Shown here: in pieces, positions 1-8,342 of the stretch | Layout of the letters: each line of letters opens with the position of its first letter | Numbering within the stretch: position 1 is the first letter of the stretch | DNA from: Leisingera aquimarina DSM 24565 | GTDB lineage: Bacteria; Pseudomonadota; Alphaproteobacteria; Rhodobacterales; Rhodobacteraceae | DNA length: 64,000 bases | Assembly (NCBI RefSeq): GCF_000473165.1 | Contig: NZ_AXBE01000013.1 | Span: 62,001 to 126,000, forward strand | Direction of reading: 5' to 3' | The notes under the pieces: model-generated | Database searches by the model: none | What the model was told of the DNA's origin: nothing | Seen by the model: the letters and a program-made list of their open reading frames with translations, nothing else | Made by a program: the position numbers and the translations under genes

Positions 1-342
1 CTCTCCTGACCCGGTATAGGCAGCGACGTGCCCCGGAGATGTGATGACGAAGTCCATATTTCCCTCCCCCGTAAGGTCATGGGCAAAGAGCGCGCCTTGC
101 CACGGCGAAGCGACTGGAATGCCGAGGTTGTAGACAATGGGGTTCTCAAGGCCGGGGGAGGGAAACGGGGCGGGGGTGCGGGTTGCTTCGTCTGCCGCGA
201 TATCCTTTGCATGCAGTGCCCAAGCCCCTGCACAGGCAGCGGTCACCGCGGCAATCATCCGGGCAGCAGCCTTCAGCAGGGAGCGGCGGCTGGATGTTGC
301 AGCGCAGCCGGCCTGGGTGCCAAAGTGTTGTACTGCTTCCAT
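1..342 (-). CDS. FG-GAP/VCBS-repeat secreted protein, N-terminal part
   Basis: Reading leftwards from an ATG at 342, the frame stays open to the window edge (114 codons), so only the N-terminus is present. Residues about 18-45 form a signal of twin-arginine type: the motif SRRSLLK is followed by an Ala-rich hydrophobic stretch, suggesting export by Tat. Residues about 87-108 contain HDLTGEGNMDFVITSPGH, which fits one FG-GAP/VCBS (integrin-alpha-like beta-propeller) repeat with its acidic calcium loop. Such proteins are usually periplasmic or surface-attached, and some are polysaccharide lyases, but no catalytic domain can be seen in this fragment. About 230 bases without a gene separate it from the next gene on the same strand. 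Confidence 0.7.
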   Translation of the reverse strand, partial: MEAVQHFGTQAGCAATSSRRSLLKAAARMIAAVTAACAGAWALHAKDIAADEATRTPAPFPSPGLENPIVYNLGIPVASPWQGALFAHDLTGEGNMDFVITSPGHVAAYTGSGE

Positions 343-576
343 GCGGGGCTCACTGGAATCCGGCAGATAGCGCGATCAAAACTGGTTTCATACCGTACCG
401 CACGGATAAGCTTTTGGACACATTCAAGGACCCGGTTTTAAAGCGGTTCCAGTTCACGTTGAATCTTTAGGGGGTCCCAAGGGGGCTTGATTTCTGTTTC
501 CTCAGTTGGCGCTCCCCGCTCTGTCTAGGCACGCCCCAGAAGCCGTTTCGCTGGTTGTTGCCCGCATCCGGATCTT

Positions 577-1737
577 TCAAAGAGCTGTCATTGGCTCTAC
601 CGCCGCAGGTGCGGTGGCCGGGAAGTACTCGACTCCGAATATCTCCGGGTGTTGAATGGCCAGTGAAACTTCAGTGATGTGCAAAGAGAATTCACCGGCC
701 AGCCGTGGCGTAGACCCGTTTCGTACCGCTACCGCCATTTCGGCAATCCCCAGAGTGAAATCCATGGGGTAGCCCCGCTTGGCCGTGGAGATGCCCCGAG
801 GTCTTTCAGGATTGATCCGCCTGCTGAAATCAAGCCCCAGAAGCTTTTTGGCGCCGCGGCGCAATCTGGTTGTCGGGATCGGGAAAGAGCGCACGGAAGA
901 GGAAAAATTCCAAGTCTCGTCAAGACTGAGCACACCATCCTCGCAAATGATCCGGAACTGGTGATCATGCGGTGCCAGAATACTGTTGGTCAGCCGGGCA
1001 ACCAGGCCATGGTCGAACTCCAGGCACGCAACAGTGAAATCCGGTGTCGAATAATCCGGCGGCGTGTGGGTCCCTTTATCCGGGATAAGACAGCTGGCAA
1101 AAGAGACCAGCCGGCGCACCGGGCCGAACATTCCAACCATCCAAGTCAAGGCATAGCCGGCGTGTTCCAAGGTGCATCCGGTCTTGAATTCATTCTCAGC
1201 CGGCCAATAGGCACCTGACGATGTTCTCCAGTTTTCATAGCCGATCCGATGCACCATGCCATCGTCCATCTCGGCATAGATCAACCTTGGCTTTCCGCGT
1301 TCGCCGCTGCGCACCGCCTGATACAATGTCTGCGCGGCAGTCCCCAGAAAACTGGAAGGAGCCGACACCACATGCCGCTTCTGTTTCCCGGCCAGTTCAA
1401 CCAGATGCCGTGCTTCACCGAAGTCAAGCGCTAAGGGTTTTTCGGAGTACACATGCCGCCCCGCTTCCAAGCACTGTTTCGTGACCGCATAATGCTGATC
1501 AGGCGGAGTCAAATTGACCACGATCTCAACACCCGGGTCTGCGAGAACCGCTTCAATACTGTCAAATTCCTTTAGAGCATAGTGTTTTGCGAATTGCTGC
1601 TGCCGGGCGGAATCGAGATCATAGACACCTCGCAGGGAAAGCAGTTGAGGCCAATTGGCGAGTGTCGCCTGGTACAGGTCTGCGACATATCCACAACCAA
1701 CAAATGCAATTCCGACATTTCCTGAAACGCTGGTCAT
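577..1737 (-). CDS. Gfo/Idh/MocA family oxidoreductase
   Basis: Probable NAD(P)-dependent sugar dehydrogenase or reductase of 386 residues. The N-terminal Rossmann fold is clear: FVGCGYVADLY at about 12-22 fits the GxGxxA/G dinucleotide motif, and YSEKPLAL at about 97-104 carries the EKP motif whose lysine is catalytic in this family. The C-terminal alpha/beta substrate domain follows. Related enzymes in EPS clusters oxidise or reduce nucleotide sugars at C3 or C4; the substrate cannot be read from sequence. The ATG at 1737 has no obvious Shine-Dalgarno sequence right before it. Instead, two back-to-back palindromes (1742-1771) occupy that place. The next genes on both sides are on the same strand but far away, so it is probably transcribed alone. 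Confidence 0.9.
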   Translation of the reverse strand: MTSVSGNVGIAFVGCGYVADLYQATLANWPQLLSLRGVYDLDSARQQQFAKHYALKEFDSIEAVLADPGVEIVVNLTPPDQHYAVTKQCLEAGRHVYSEKPLALDFGEARHLVELAGKQKRHVVSAPSSFLGTAAQTLYQAVRSGERGKPRLIYAEMDDGMVHRIGYENWRTSSGAYWPAENEFKTGCTLEHAGYALTWMVGMFGPVRRLVSFASCLIPDKGTHTPPDYSTPDFTVACLEFDHGLVARLTNSILAPHDHQFRIICEDGVLSLDETWNFSSSVRSFPIPTTRLRRGAKKLLGLDFSRRINPERPRGISTAKRGYPMDFTLGIAEMAVAVRNGSTPRLAGEFSLHITEVSLAIQHPEIFGVEYFPATAPAAVEPMTAL

Positions 1738-1741
1738 CGCA

Positions 1742-1771
1742 GTGAGAATCTCACGCTTCTCCGCGGAGAAG
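1742..1771 (-). promoter_or_regulatory. Tandem palindromes upstream of the Gfo/Idh gene
   Basis: Two adjacent inverted repeats. GTGAGAATCTCAC (1742-1754) has 6-base arms around one central base, and CTTCTCCGCGGAGAAG (1756-1771) is a perfect 16-base palindrome. They sit 4 to 34 bases upstream of the ATG at 1737, exactly where the ribosome-binding site and leader should be. They could be a double operator or leader-RNA hairpins; the function is inference. Confidence 0.5.
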
Positions 1772-2939
1772 AAAGTGGTTTGAATTCATGATTATACAGA
1801 ACATGTGCCGCCACCCTCATAGCCCCTTATGAGAAACATAATGGCCTATTTACCAGACGGGGCCTTTTTTCACAAATCTGCAGAGGGCAAGACAGCCCTT
1901 TTTCCCGGGCGTGCTCATCCTGCAGCTTCTGTGCCAGGCTTGCCAAAACCTGTGCAGCAATTCAGAACGGCGAGGCGGGTCTGGATTGCCGCGGCCTGGC
2001 AGTCAAAGCCCCGAACCGTCAGCGCTTGGCCCCGCGGACCAACGCAATGCATCTTCGCCACGGCGTGACGCCGCTGGAGGTACCCTGTCATCCTTCGCCA
2101 TCGTCCGGCCCGGAAATCCTGAAGCGCGCACGGCCTCGTTCCGGGTGGAATTCGGATCAGAAACTTCAACTGCGCGAAGGGTGCCGCTGGTGGCTTCGGC
2201 GGCCCGGGTTCCCAGCGGTTCCGGCCCCGCCGGTTTCCGCGCCTGGCCGTGATTCATTGGTGAAAATCAAGTGGTGGCATAAGTGATTTTTTGGTTGAGC
2301 GACGCGCAGAAGGCGCGTCCTGAACCCTGTTTTCCAAATTCCACGACAAACCATACGTTGATGGCTGGTGCATATTGACGAAATTATTTTTATCAATTGC
2401 AATGGGTTGCACTGGTGTGACGCGCCGAAGAAATACGGCCCGCAGGGTAATGATGGATACCTCAAAGCCATTACTGCGGGTCATTCCGCCAGCCGGATCG
2501 ACGAGCTCCCCCCTGGAACTTCCTGCCGTCAAGCTGATCCCGCGTGAGGCGTGGGCAACGCTTACTCACTAACGATGGCCGTCAGGGCAGGCAGACCGGA
2601 CGCTTACCACTCGTCATCGCTGGGCAGGCCAGCGGCGGCATTGAAGCATGGGCATTGCTGAGCAGGCTGCCGAAGGCGGAGAGACGGCTCGGGGATCTTG
2701 GCTGAGACGCAGACTGGTTGTGAAAAGAGGCGAAAGGCAAAGGGGGCGGACTTTGCACCCCAAGGCGAAAGCCCCGCGCACAAGGCTGTGCGATAAGGAA
2801 AACACAGGCATTAACGACGCAATCGCATCGAGGCTATGCTGCAGGTTCCAGGACAGGCTTCCCATTTCCTCCTGCTATCCCCCTGGCGCCGCGGGGTGTA
2901 TCCCTTCACGCCATTTGTGCGCAAAGGCTGTTGAGGTGA
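1772..2939. other. Long stretch without a recognisable gene
   Basis: About 1.17 kb between two minus-strand genes. Open frames here are short, overlap on both strands and show no family signature, so none is called. One inverted repeat is visible: GACGCGC (2301-2307) and GCGCGTC (2313-2319) with a 5-base loop. On the minus strand it is followed by an A-rich run rather than a T-run, so it is not a convincing terminator. The region could be decayed coding DNA or a scar of a lost gene. Confidence 0.5.
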
Positions 2940-5144
2940 TCAAACCACCCCATTCAAAACAATACCCGCTCCTCCAAGCTTCATTTCCCCGAATATGCTC
3001 AAGCTGCCTTCAATCTTTCCCAATGTTACTTTATTTTTTGTAATCGTGAAGATTCCCAAATCTTGAGAATTCAAGTTGGCAAAACTATTTGAAGCGTCTT
3101 CGAGGCCTGGTGCATCAACGATCACAACTTCATAGGCTTCTCTCAGCACTGAAATCAGCTCTTGAACGCGCTCGGCATTATAAATGACCGAGGGGTCCGC
3201 CGCTGATACCTGAGTTCCAATGCAGTCGAAACCACTGTCCGATCCCATCACCACCACACATTCACTTGGAGGTTTCTCATTGTGAATGGCAGAAATGAAA
3301 CTGGCTTCATCCGAGATGCCAAGGCTTTTGGTCAATTGAGCGGTTCGAAAGTCCCCATCCACCAAAACACAGCTCTTTCCGCGCTGGACGCTCGCCCAGG
3401 CAAGCAGGACGGAGGTAAATGTCCGGTTTTCGTTTGCATTGTGAGAGGTAACAAAAATCGATCGCAGTGTCCGCCCGGTGTGCAGGTTGACATTATCGGC
3501 CAAATTCAAGGCCGCCTGCGCCAGGGCCTTATCCTTCTGCAATTGGCGAAGCAGTTCCCGTGCCGATCCAATTTTTTTAAGACGCGGGGTGCTGCCAAGA
3601 ACAGCCATTCCTGCCTCTCTGGAAATCTGCAAGGGCGCCGACAGCTTCTTGGGCCGCAATTCAACGAACAATGCCAGTGCGGCGCCAATCGACAAACCGC
3701 CGATGAGCGACAGTATTGCGGCGACCTTCTTACGCGGATACGAAGGGCTTACCGGCGGGGTCGCATATGTGATAACCTTCGCATCCGATACGGGAATTTT
3801 TTGAAACTCGCTGATTTGCCTGTAGCGCCCAAGAAAATCTTCGTAAACACGGCGATTGATATCGGCGACACGCTGGAGCTGATTCAATTTGATCAACTGC
3901 TTGGAGCGCTCCAGATTAAGACCTTCGAAGCTGCGGAGACTGATCGCCAAAGTCCGTACATTCAGTCTCAGGATCTCCACGCGATTGTTCAGCTGCAGCA
4001 GCAAATTATTGACTTCGCTGGACAGCTCCGCTTCGGCTTTTGCAATCGCCCGCCGGATCGCATCCATCCGCGCAGATGTCTCGGTAAAATTCAGCGATGC
4101 CTCGGCTTCCTCGCGCCTCAGATCGGTGAGTGTCCTGCGAAACTCGAGGATCGCATCGCTGGTCAGGATGTTTGCGGCTGCAAGCGGGCCCTCGTCCTCG
4201 TTCACCTGAATGGCGCGGCGGGCCTGCGCTTCGGCTTCCGCAAGCTCGGCCCGGGCATTCACCAGTTTGGTGGTGAATTCTTGCATCTGCTGCTCCAGGC
4301 GCGCGCCGTTGTCGGCATCCGCTTCCATAACGCCGCGCAGTTCCAAAACCGCCCGTTCCGAAGCTTCCACATTGTTCGCCAGCTCTTCGACACGCCCCTC
4401 CAGCCAGACGGCAAACCGGCTTGCCGCCTGGAAACGCTCGTCGGCAAGAAAGCGGATATACTCGCTCATAACCGTGTTTGAGATGGCCGCGGCCTTAGGG
4501 GCGCTTTCGGAGGTTGCCTGAACGGACATCAGAAAAGACGTCCCCTGCTGTTTGATCGACAGCCCCCTTCGCACAATATTGACAGCCGTCCCGAGTTCTC
4601 CAAGAGTTTGTTCATTCACCGATGCGGCATCGAGAATTTCCTGGTTCACCGGGGCGGCTGCCGTAACCGCTGTGCTGCCCTCTTGCTTCGGCGGTTTCAG
4701 AATAGATTTCAGCGTTGTCTTGAGCCAAGTGGTGACCGGGTTCGGCTCACTCTGCTCCCTGAGGGCAGGATTGAACTCCGGATCTTCATCCAGCCTTAAC
4801 TTGCGCACCACTTTGATCAGGATTTCATTGGAGCGCATGATTGCGATCTCACCCTCGATCACTGCATTGCTGAGCACTTGCGCTTCGACGAGATCAAATG
4901 AATTCTGCTCACTGAGCCCCTGGCTTCCCAGGAGAAGCTGGCCGCCTGAAGCGTAGGTCGGCGTGATGGCCGAGAGGTAATGTACCGCAAATGCCAAGCA
5001 AAACACCGCTACTGCCAGTATCAGAACCATTCGGCGCCTCAGCGCCCTTACGACCTCCAAAAACTCAAGCGTCTTCGGCAGGCGATCCGTGGCTTTTGAC
5101 AAGCGCACGTCCAGTTTTCTGTCAGGCGATATAACTTTGTTCAT
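2940..5144 (-). CDS. Wzz/ExoP-like polysaccharide chain-length and export protein with degenerate kinase domain
   Basis: Inner-membrane polysaccharide co-polymerase of GumC/ExoP type, which controls chain length and links polymerisation to export. The ATG at 5144, preceded by GGAAG, is preferred over a TTG at 5171 and gives 734 residues. Membrane segment 1 (about 40-60) and segment 2 (about 472-493) enclose a long periplasmic part with coiled-coil-rich sequence (many Ala, Glu, Arg; about 240-430). The cytoplasmic C-terminus resembles BY-kinases: VDGDFR (about 595) is Walker A' like and VIVDAP (about 675) is Walker B like. The expected P-loop position (about 568) reads HNANENRTFT, without the GxGKS/T lysine, and there is no C-terminal tyrosine cluster. 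It is therefore probably not an active tyrosine kinase. It probably pairs with the ExoF-like protein at 24369. Confidence 0.85.
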   Translation of the reverse strand: MNKVISPDRKLDVRLSKATDRLPKTLEFLEVVRALRRRMVLILAVAVFCLAFAVHYLSAITPTYASGGQLLLGSQGLSEQNSFDLVEAQVLSNAVIEGEIAIMRSNEILIKVVRKLRLDEDPEFNPALREQSEPNPVTTWLKTTLKSILKPPKQEGSTAVTAAAPVNQEILDAASVNEQTLGELGTAVNIVRRGLSIKQQGTSFLMSVQATSESAPKAAAISNTVMSEYIRFLADERFQAASRFAVWLEGRVEELANNVEASERAVLELRGVMEADADNGARLEQQMQEFTTKLVNARAELAEAEAQARRAIQVNEDEGPLAAANILTSDAILEFRRTLTDLRREEAEASLNFTETSARMDAIRRAIAKAEAELSSEVNNLLLQLNNRVEILRLNVRTLAISLRSFEGLNLERSKQLIKLNQLQRVADINRRVYEDFLGRYRQISEFQKIPVSDAKVITYATPPVSPSYPRKKVAAILSLIGGLSIGAALALFVELRPKKLSAPLQISREAGMAVLGSTPRLKKIGSARELLRQLQKDKALAQAALNLADNVNLHTGRTLRSIFVTSHNANENRTFTSVLLAWASVQRGKSCVLVDGDFRTAQLTKSLGISDEASFISAIHNEKPPSECVVVMGSDSGFDCIGTQVSAADPSVIYNAERVQELISVLREAYEVVIVDAPGLEDASNSFANLNSQDLGIFTITKNKVTLGKIEGSLSIFGEMKLGGAGIVLNGVV

Positions 5145-5341
5145 ACGCTTCCATAGGTTTTCGGGCCCCAAAAATCCCCACGCGGCTTCCTGCTACAGAC
5201 TATAGAAACCATCTTTTGCTCTGTACCGCTACTTTTGAGCCAAGATACTTTGTAAGTAAAATTTCAGCCTCATGGGCTACATATAATTTTGATCCGCGAA
5301 AAGTCAGGGCGCGCTCTGCATTACGATTTGAGTCTTGCAGG

Positions 5342-5931
5342 TCAAATCCTGGGATCAAACACCTCAGATCGACTGCCAGTTACTTTCGCAGGCACGCCTC
5401 AAACGATGGCATTGCTCGGAACATCCTTGGTCACCACGGCCCCTGCGCCCAAAATTGCGCCATCGCCTACAACGACACCATCCAGCACCCGGACGCCTGC
5501 TCCCACCCAGACGTCATTCCCAAGTATGACCGGCCCTTTGGTCTTGTGTCCCTGCTCGACCATTGGCCCGGCGCCCAGCTCGGTTTTGTAGCGGCCCCCG
5601 CCTAAATAATAGTGCCCAGCGATAATGGCATGGCTTCCGATCTCGCTCCCCGAAACGGCGGATAGCGTTGTCTGGCTTCCGATTGAACTGTTGGCGCCAA
5701 TGCGGAGATACCCCTGTTTGACCACCATCACGACATCGCGGGCGATCAGGGTGCGCGGGCCAATCACGAACCCCTGATATCAGCGCAGAAGAAGGTTGTG
5801 GCCTCATAACGCAGAAAACTGCCCCAGCCATGCCGGCCTACAAAGAAATGCTGATATTTTTTCAGGGCCGACGCTTCGGACGAAAGCATATCGACAATGC
5901 GATCTTTCTGAGGGTCTTTTATAGGAGTCAT
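5342..5931 (-). pseudogene. Broken hexapeptide-repeat acyltransferase, type 1
   Basis: Decayed paralogue of the intact acyltransferase at 56178-56951. From an ATG at 5931 the frame gives MTPIKDPQKDRIVDMLSSEA and continues to [12 protein letters not shown], matching the N-terminus of the intact copy. At about 5770 the frame breaks, and the next base frame resumes at [12 protein letters not shown], skipping roughly 55 residues of the intact protein (an internal deletion with frameshift). The left-handed beta-helix then runs well ([30 protein letters not shown]) until NAIV, where a TGA at 5399-5401 replaces the codon expected for Ala. After it GVPAKVTGSRSEVFDPRI is still readable up to a second TGA at 5342. 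A deletion, a frameshift and an in-frame stop together make function very unlikely. Confidence 0.85.
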
Positions 5932-6298
5932 GATGATTTACCCGCGCCCGCCTCCGATCAGTTCCGCCTAATTGGCACAATTTGATAGTTAGAGGATGTC
6001 CGGCGGGAAAACACCCCGCTTCCGGTCCGGGGTTCCGGGCGGGCGTCACCAGCCCGTCATTGTGACAGAGCCGGATAAATCCAGCTTCTGGCGGTCCAAA
6101 GCTGGGGAGCAGTGCACCAAGCAAGCACCAGCTGCTCTCCCGTTCCGGCCTAGCAATGATGTCAAAGCGGCCTAGTTTCTTCAAGAATTGTCTTCATTTA
6201 CTTGCATTGCTAAGGTCAATGCATCTTGGGGCCGGGAGCCTTTATTGGAGAAACACTGGAGTTTGAGTAACCGTAGATCTTGAAGCGGGGGTAGGGCA
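5932..6298. other. Divergent intergenic region
   Basis: About 370 bases between the divergent acyltransferase pseudogene and the GT2 gene at 6299. No gene is supported. Its rightmost 100 bases must hold the promoter of the GT2 pair, and a 21-base palindrome lies at 6203-6223. Confidence 0.5.
6203..6223 (+). promoter_or_regulatory. Operator-like palindrome upstream of the GT2 pair
   Basis: TGCATTG (6203-6209) and CAATGCA (6217-6223) are perfect 7-base inverted arms around CTAAGGT. The 21-base dyad lies 75 bases before the GTG start at 6299, a typical place for a dimeric regulator. No regulator family could be assigned. Confidence 0.35.
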
Positions 6299-7252
6299 GT
6301 GGCTGTCAGGTATTCTGTAATCGTTCCGATATTGAACGAGGAAGAAAGCGTTGATGTATTGTACAGCAAAGTCGCAGAAATTCTTGATGCTGCAGGTCTT
6401 CCGTTTGAGCTGATATTCGTCGATGACGGGTCGACCGACTCCAGTTTCTCAAAACTTTCAAACCTTGCGGCCGCCGATCCCCGTGTCGTTGTGCTGAAAT
6501 TCCGGAAAAACTACGGGCAAACCGCGGCGATGGCTGCAGGCATCGAATATGCGCGCGGTTCAGTGCTCGTAACCATGGATGGCGATCTTCAAAACGACCC
6601 GGCCGACATCCCGATGATGGTGTCGAAAATCGATGACGGGTTTGACATGGTCATTGGCTGGCGGATCAACCGGCAGGACAAATGGCTGTCGCGCAAACTG
6701 CCATCGATGATCGCCAACCAGCTGATCGGCCGGATCACAGGCCTGCCCGTGAGAGACAACGGGTGTTCGCTCAAAGTGTACAGGGCGAATGTGATTAAAC
6801 GCGTGCCGCTTTATTCTGACATGCACCGGTTCATTCCTGCCATGACCCTCCCTGTCGGCGCCAGGATCGCAGAAGTCGGCGTGCGGCACCACGCGCGTCA
6901 GTTTGGCGAGTCAAAATACGGGCTTTCGAGGATTTTCAAGGTTTTGCTTGACCTGATCACGATCAAAACCCTGCTTCTGTTTGCGCGCCGCCCGATGCGC
7001 CGTTTTACCGGGCTTGCTCTCAGCTCTGCCGCCGCAGCGCTTCTGTTTGCGGGGCTTGTGCTCATCGGCCAGGGAACAGCCGGGGCAGGCAGCGTGATGG
7101 TTTACACATCGGTTTCAATGCTTTTCGGATCCTTGACACTATTTCTGTTTTTGATCGGCATGGTGTGCAGCTTGATACACCGCCAGATCGGTCCCTCTGA
7201 TCTGTATTGGCAGGGCGGCCACTCAGAAAGCGCACTACCAGAGAGAGAGTAA
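6299..7252 (+). CDS. GT2 glycosyltransferase, GtrB/dolichyl-phosphate-sugar synthase type
   Basis: Membrane-associated transferase of 317 residues that probably moves a sugar from a nucleotide donor to polyprenyl phosphate. The GT-A domain is complete: VPILNEEESVD (9-19), VDDGSTD (41-47), and TMDGDLQNDP (92-101) with the DxD-like metal site, followed by QFGESKYG, typical of this subfamily. Two membrane helices follow (about 240-265 and 275-300). The GTG at 6299 is the only start close to the first beta strand. The next gene begins two bases after its stop and encodes a degenerate relative, so the pair is an operon. In other systems GtrB-type enzymes supply lipid-linked sugars to GT-C enzymes, and GT-C-like membrane proteins occur at 11928 and 27142. 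Confidence 0.9.
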   Translation: MAVRYSVIVPILNEEESVDVLYSKVAEILDAAGLPFELIFVDDGSTDSSFSKLSNLAAADPRVVVLKFRKNYGQTAAMAAGIEYARGSVLVTMDGDLQNDPADIPMMVSKIDDGFDMVIGWRINRQDKWLSRKLPSMIANQLIGRITGLPVRDNGCSLKVYRANVIKRVPLYSDMHRFIPAMTLPVGARIAEVGVRHHARQFGESKYGLSRIFKVLLDLITIKTLLLFARRPMRRFTGLALSSAAAALLFAGLVLIGQGTAGAGSVMVYTSVSMLFGSLTLFLFLIGMVCSLIHRQIGPSDLYWQGGHSESALPERE

Positions 7253-7253
7253 T

Positions 7254-8342
7254 ATGCTTCACGATCAAAACCCGACCGGACCCGGGGCGCCTGCAACCGG
7301 GCTGGTTTCAGTGATCATGAGTGCAGAAGGCGATGGAATAGGCATCGCCGAGCTGCTGATGGACTTCCGGACCGTACTTGACAGCAGGCCTGAGCCCTAT
7401 GAGCTGATTGTCGTTTTCGAACAAGCCTCGCACGGGGTTCGTGACGCTCTGAACCCGCTGAAAACGCAGTGGCCGAACTTGAAACTTTATTCGATGCGCC
7501 CCTGGGGAGGGGAAGACGCAGCCATCAAGCACGGGCTTGGCCAAGCGGTGGGCGAGATTGTTTTGACCCTTCCGTCCTGGCCCGAAATTGACCCCAAGTC
7601 TATCAGCACCCTGATTGATGCCGCCGGGCAAGCCGACATGGTCGTTGGCAAGCGCAGCGAACTGAACAGAAGCGGCATGCAGAGGTTTCGCGCCTGGGTT
7701 ATTCACAGCCTCCTGAACACTCTTTTCCACCAAAGTTTCGATGATGTCTTTTGCCGGGCCCGGGCCGGGCGCAGAGACGTGTTCCTGCGTGTTGCAGAGT
7801 TGGGCGTCCGGCAGCATTTTCTGCCGCTGATCGCAGCATCGGAAGGCTATAGGGTCAAGGAAGTGGACCTTTCAATTGTAAAAGATTTCGACGCCCAAAA
7901 GATTTACAAGTTCAAGCCGAATGCTCATGTCGGGGCGCTTGTCGATGTGATGACACTGTTCGTCGGCCTGAAATACCTTAAGCGCCCCTTGCGTTTTTTC
8001 GGTTCTATCGGTGTCCCGCTTATCATCGCCGGAGCCTTGCTGACCGCTTATCTCGCGGTTGAGCGTCTCTTTTTCGGGACCCCGCTTGCCGATCGCCCCG
8101 CATTGGTCTTCTCTGTTCTGGTGCTGGTTTTAGGAATTCAGATCGTGGCTCTCGGTTTGGTGGGTGAAATCATCATTTTTTCATCAAGCCGAAGATTGCG
8201 CAGCTATGAAATCGAGGAGGTTCTTCGCGGTCGCCCCTCAGTATTATCTGAACCAGGCACGGAAACGGTCCACAATGCAGAAAACCCACCACAAGATGAT
8301 CACCAGGAGCCCGCTGTAGGAAGCAGCGTCCCGCACACCTGA
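7254..8342 (+). CDS. GtrB-like GT2 protein lacking catalytic acidic motifs
   Basis: A 362-residue protein with the same architecture as its upstream neighbour: GT2-like domain plus C-terminal membrane helices (about 255-280 and 290-320). Aligning the two by eye, YELIVVFEQASHG (49-61) stands where the neighbour has FELIFVDDGSTD, and LTLPSWPEIDP (104-114) stands where it has VTMDGDLQNDP. The aspartates that bind nucleotide and metal are therefore missing at both sites. It is either a pseudoenzyme partner of the upstream GtrB-like protein or an enzyme with a changed active site. The ATG at 7254 is preceded by a purine-rich AGAGAGAG. Its last 99 bases overlap the convergent gene at 8244. Confidence 0.75.
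   Translation: MLHDQNPTGPGAPATGLVSVIMSAEGDGIGIAELLMDFRTVLDSRPEPYELIVVFEQASHGVRDALNPLKTQWPNLKLYSMRPWGGEDAAIKHGLGQAVGEIVLTLPSWPEIDPKSISTLIDAAGQADMVVGKRSELNRSGMQRFRAWVIHSLLNTLFHQSFDDVFCRARAGRRDVFLRVAELGVRQHFLPLIAASEGYRVKEVDLSIVKDFDAQKIYKFKPNAHVGALVDVMTLFVGLKYLKRPLRFFGSIGVPLIIAGALLTAYLAVERLFFGTPLADRPALVFSVLVLVLGIQIVALGLVGEIIIFSSSRRLRSYEIEEVLRGRPSVLSEPGTETVHNAENPPQDDHQEPAVGSSVPHT

Noticed and set aside
2301..2319. Inverted repeat as a terminator
   Set aside because: The stem is perfect but is not followed by a T-run on either strand.
2640..2865. Short coding-like frames on both strands
   Set aside because: They overlap each other on opposite strands, lack ribosome sites and match no family I know.
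3282..4481. Long plus-strand frame opposite the ExoP-like gene
   Set aside because: It is the antisense shadow of a clear minus-strand gene and shows no family features.
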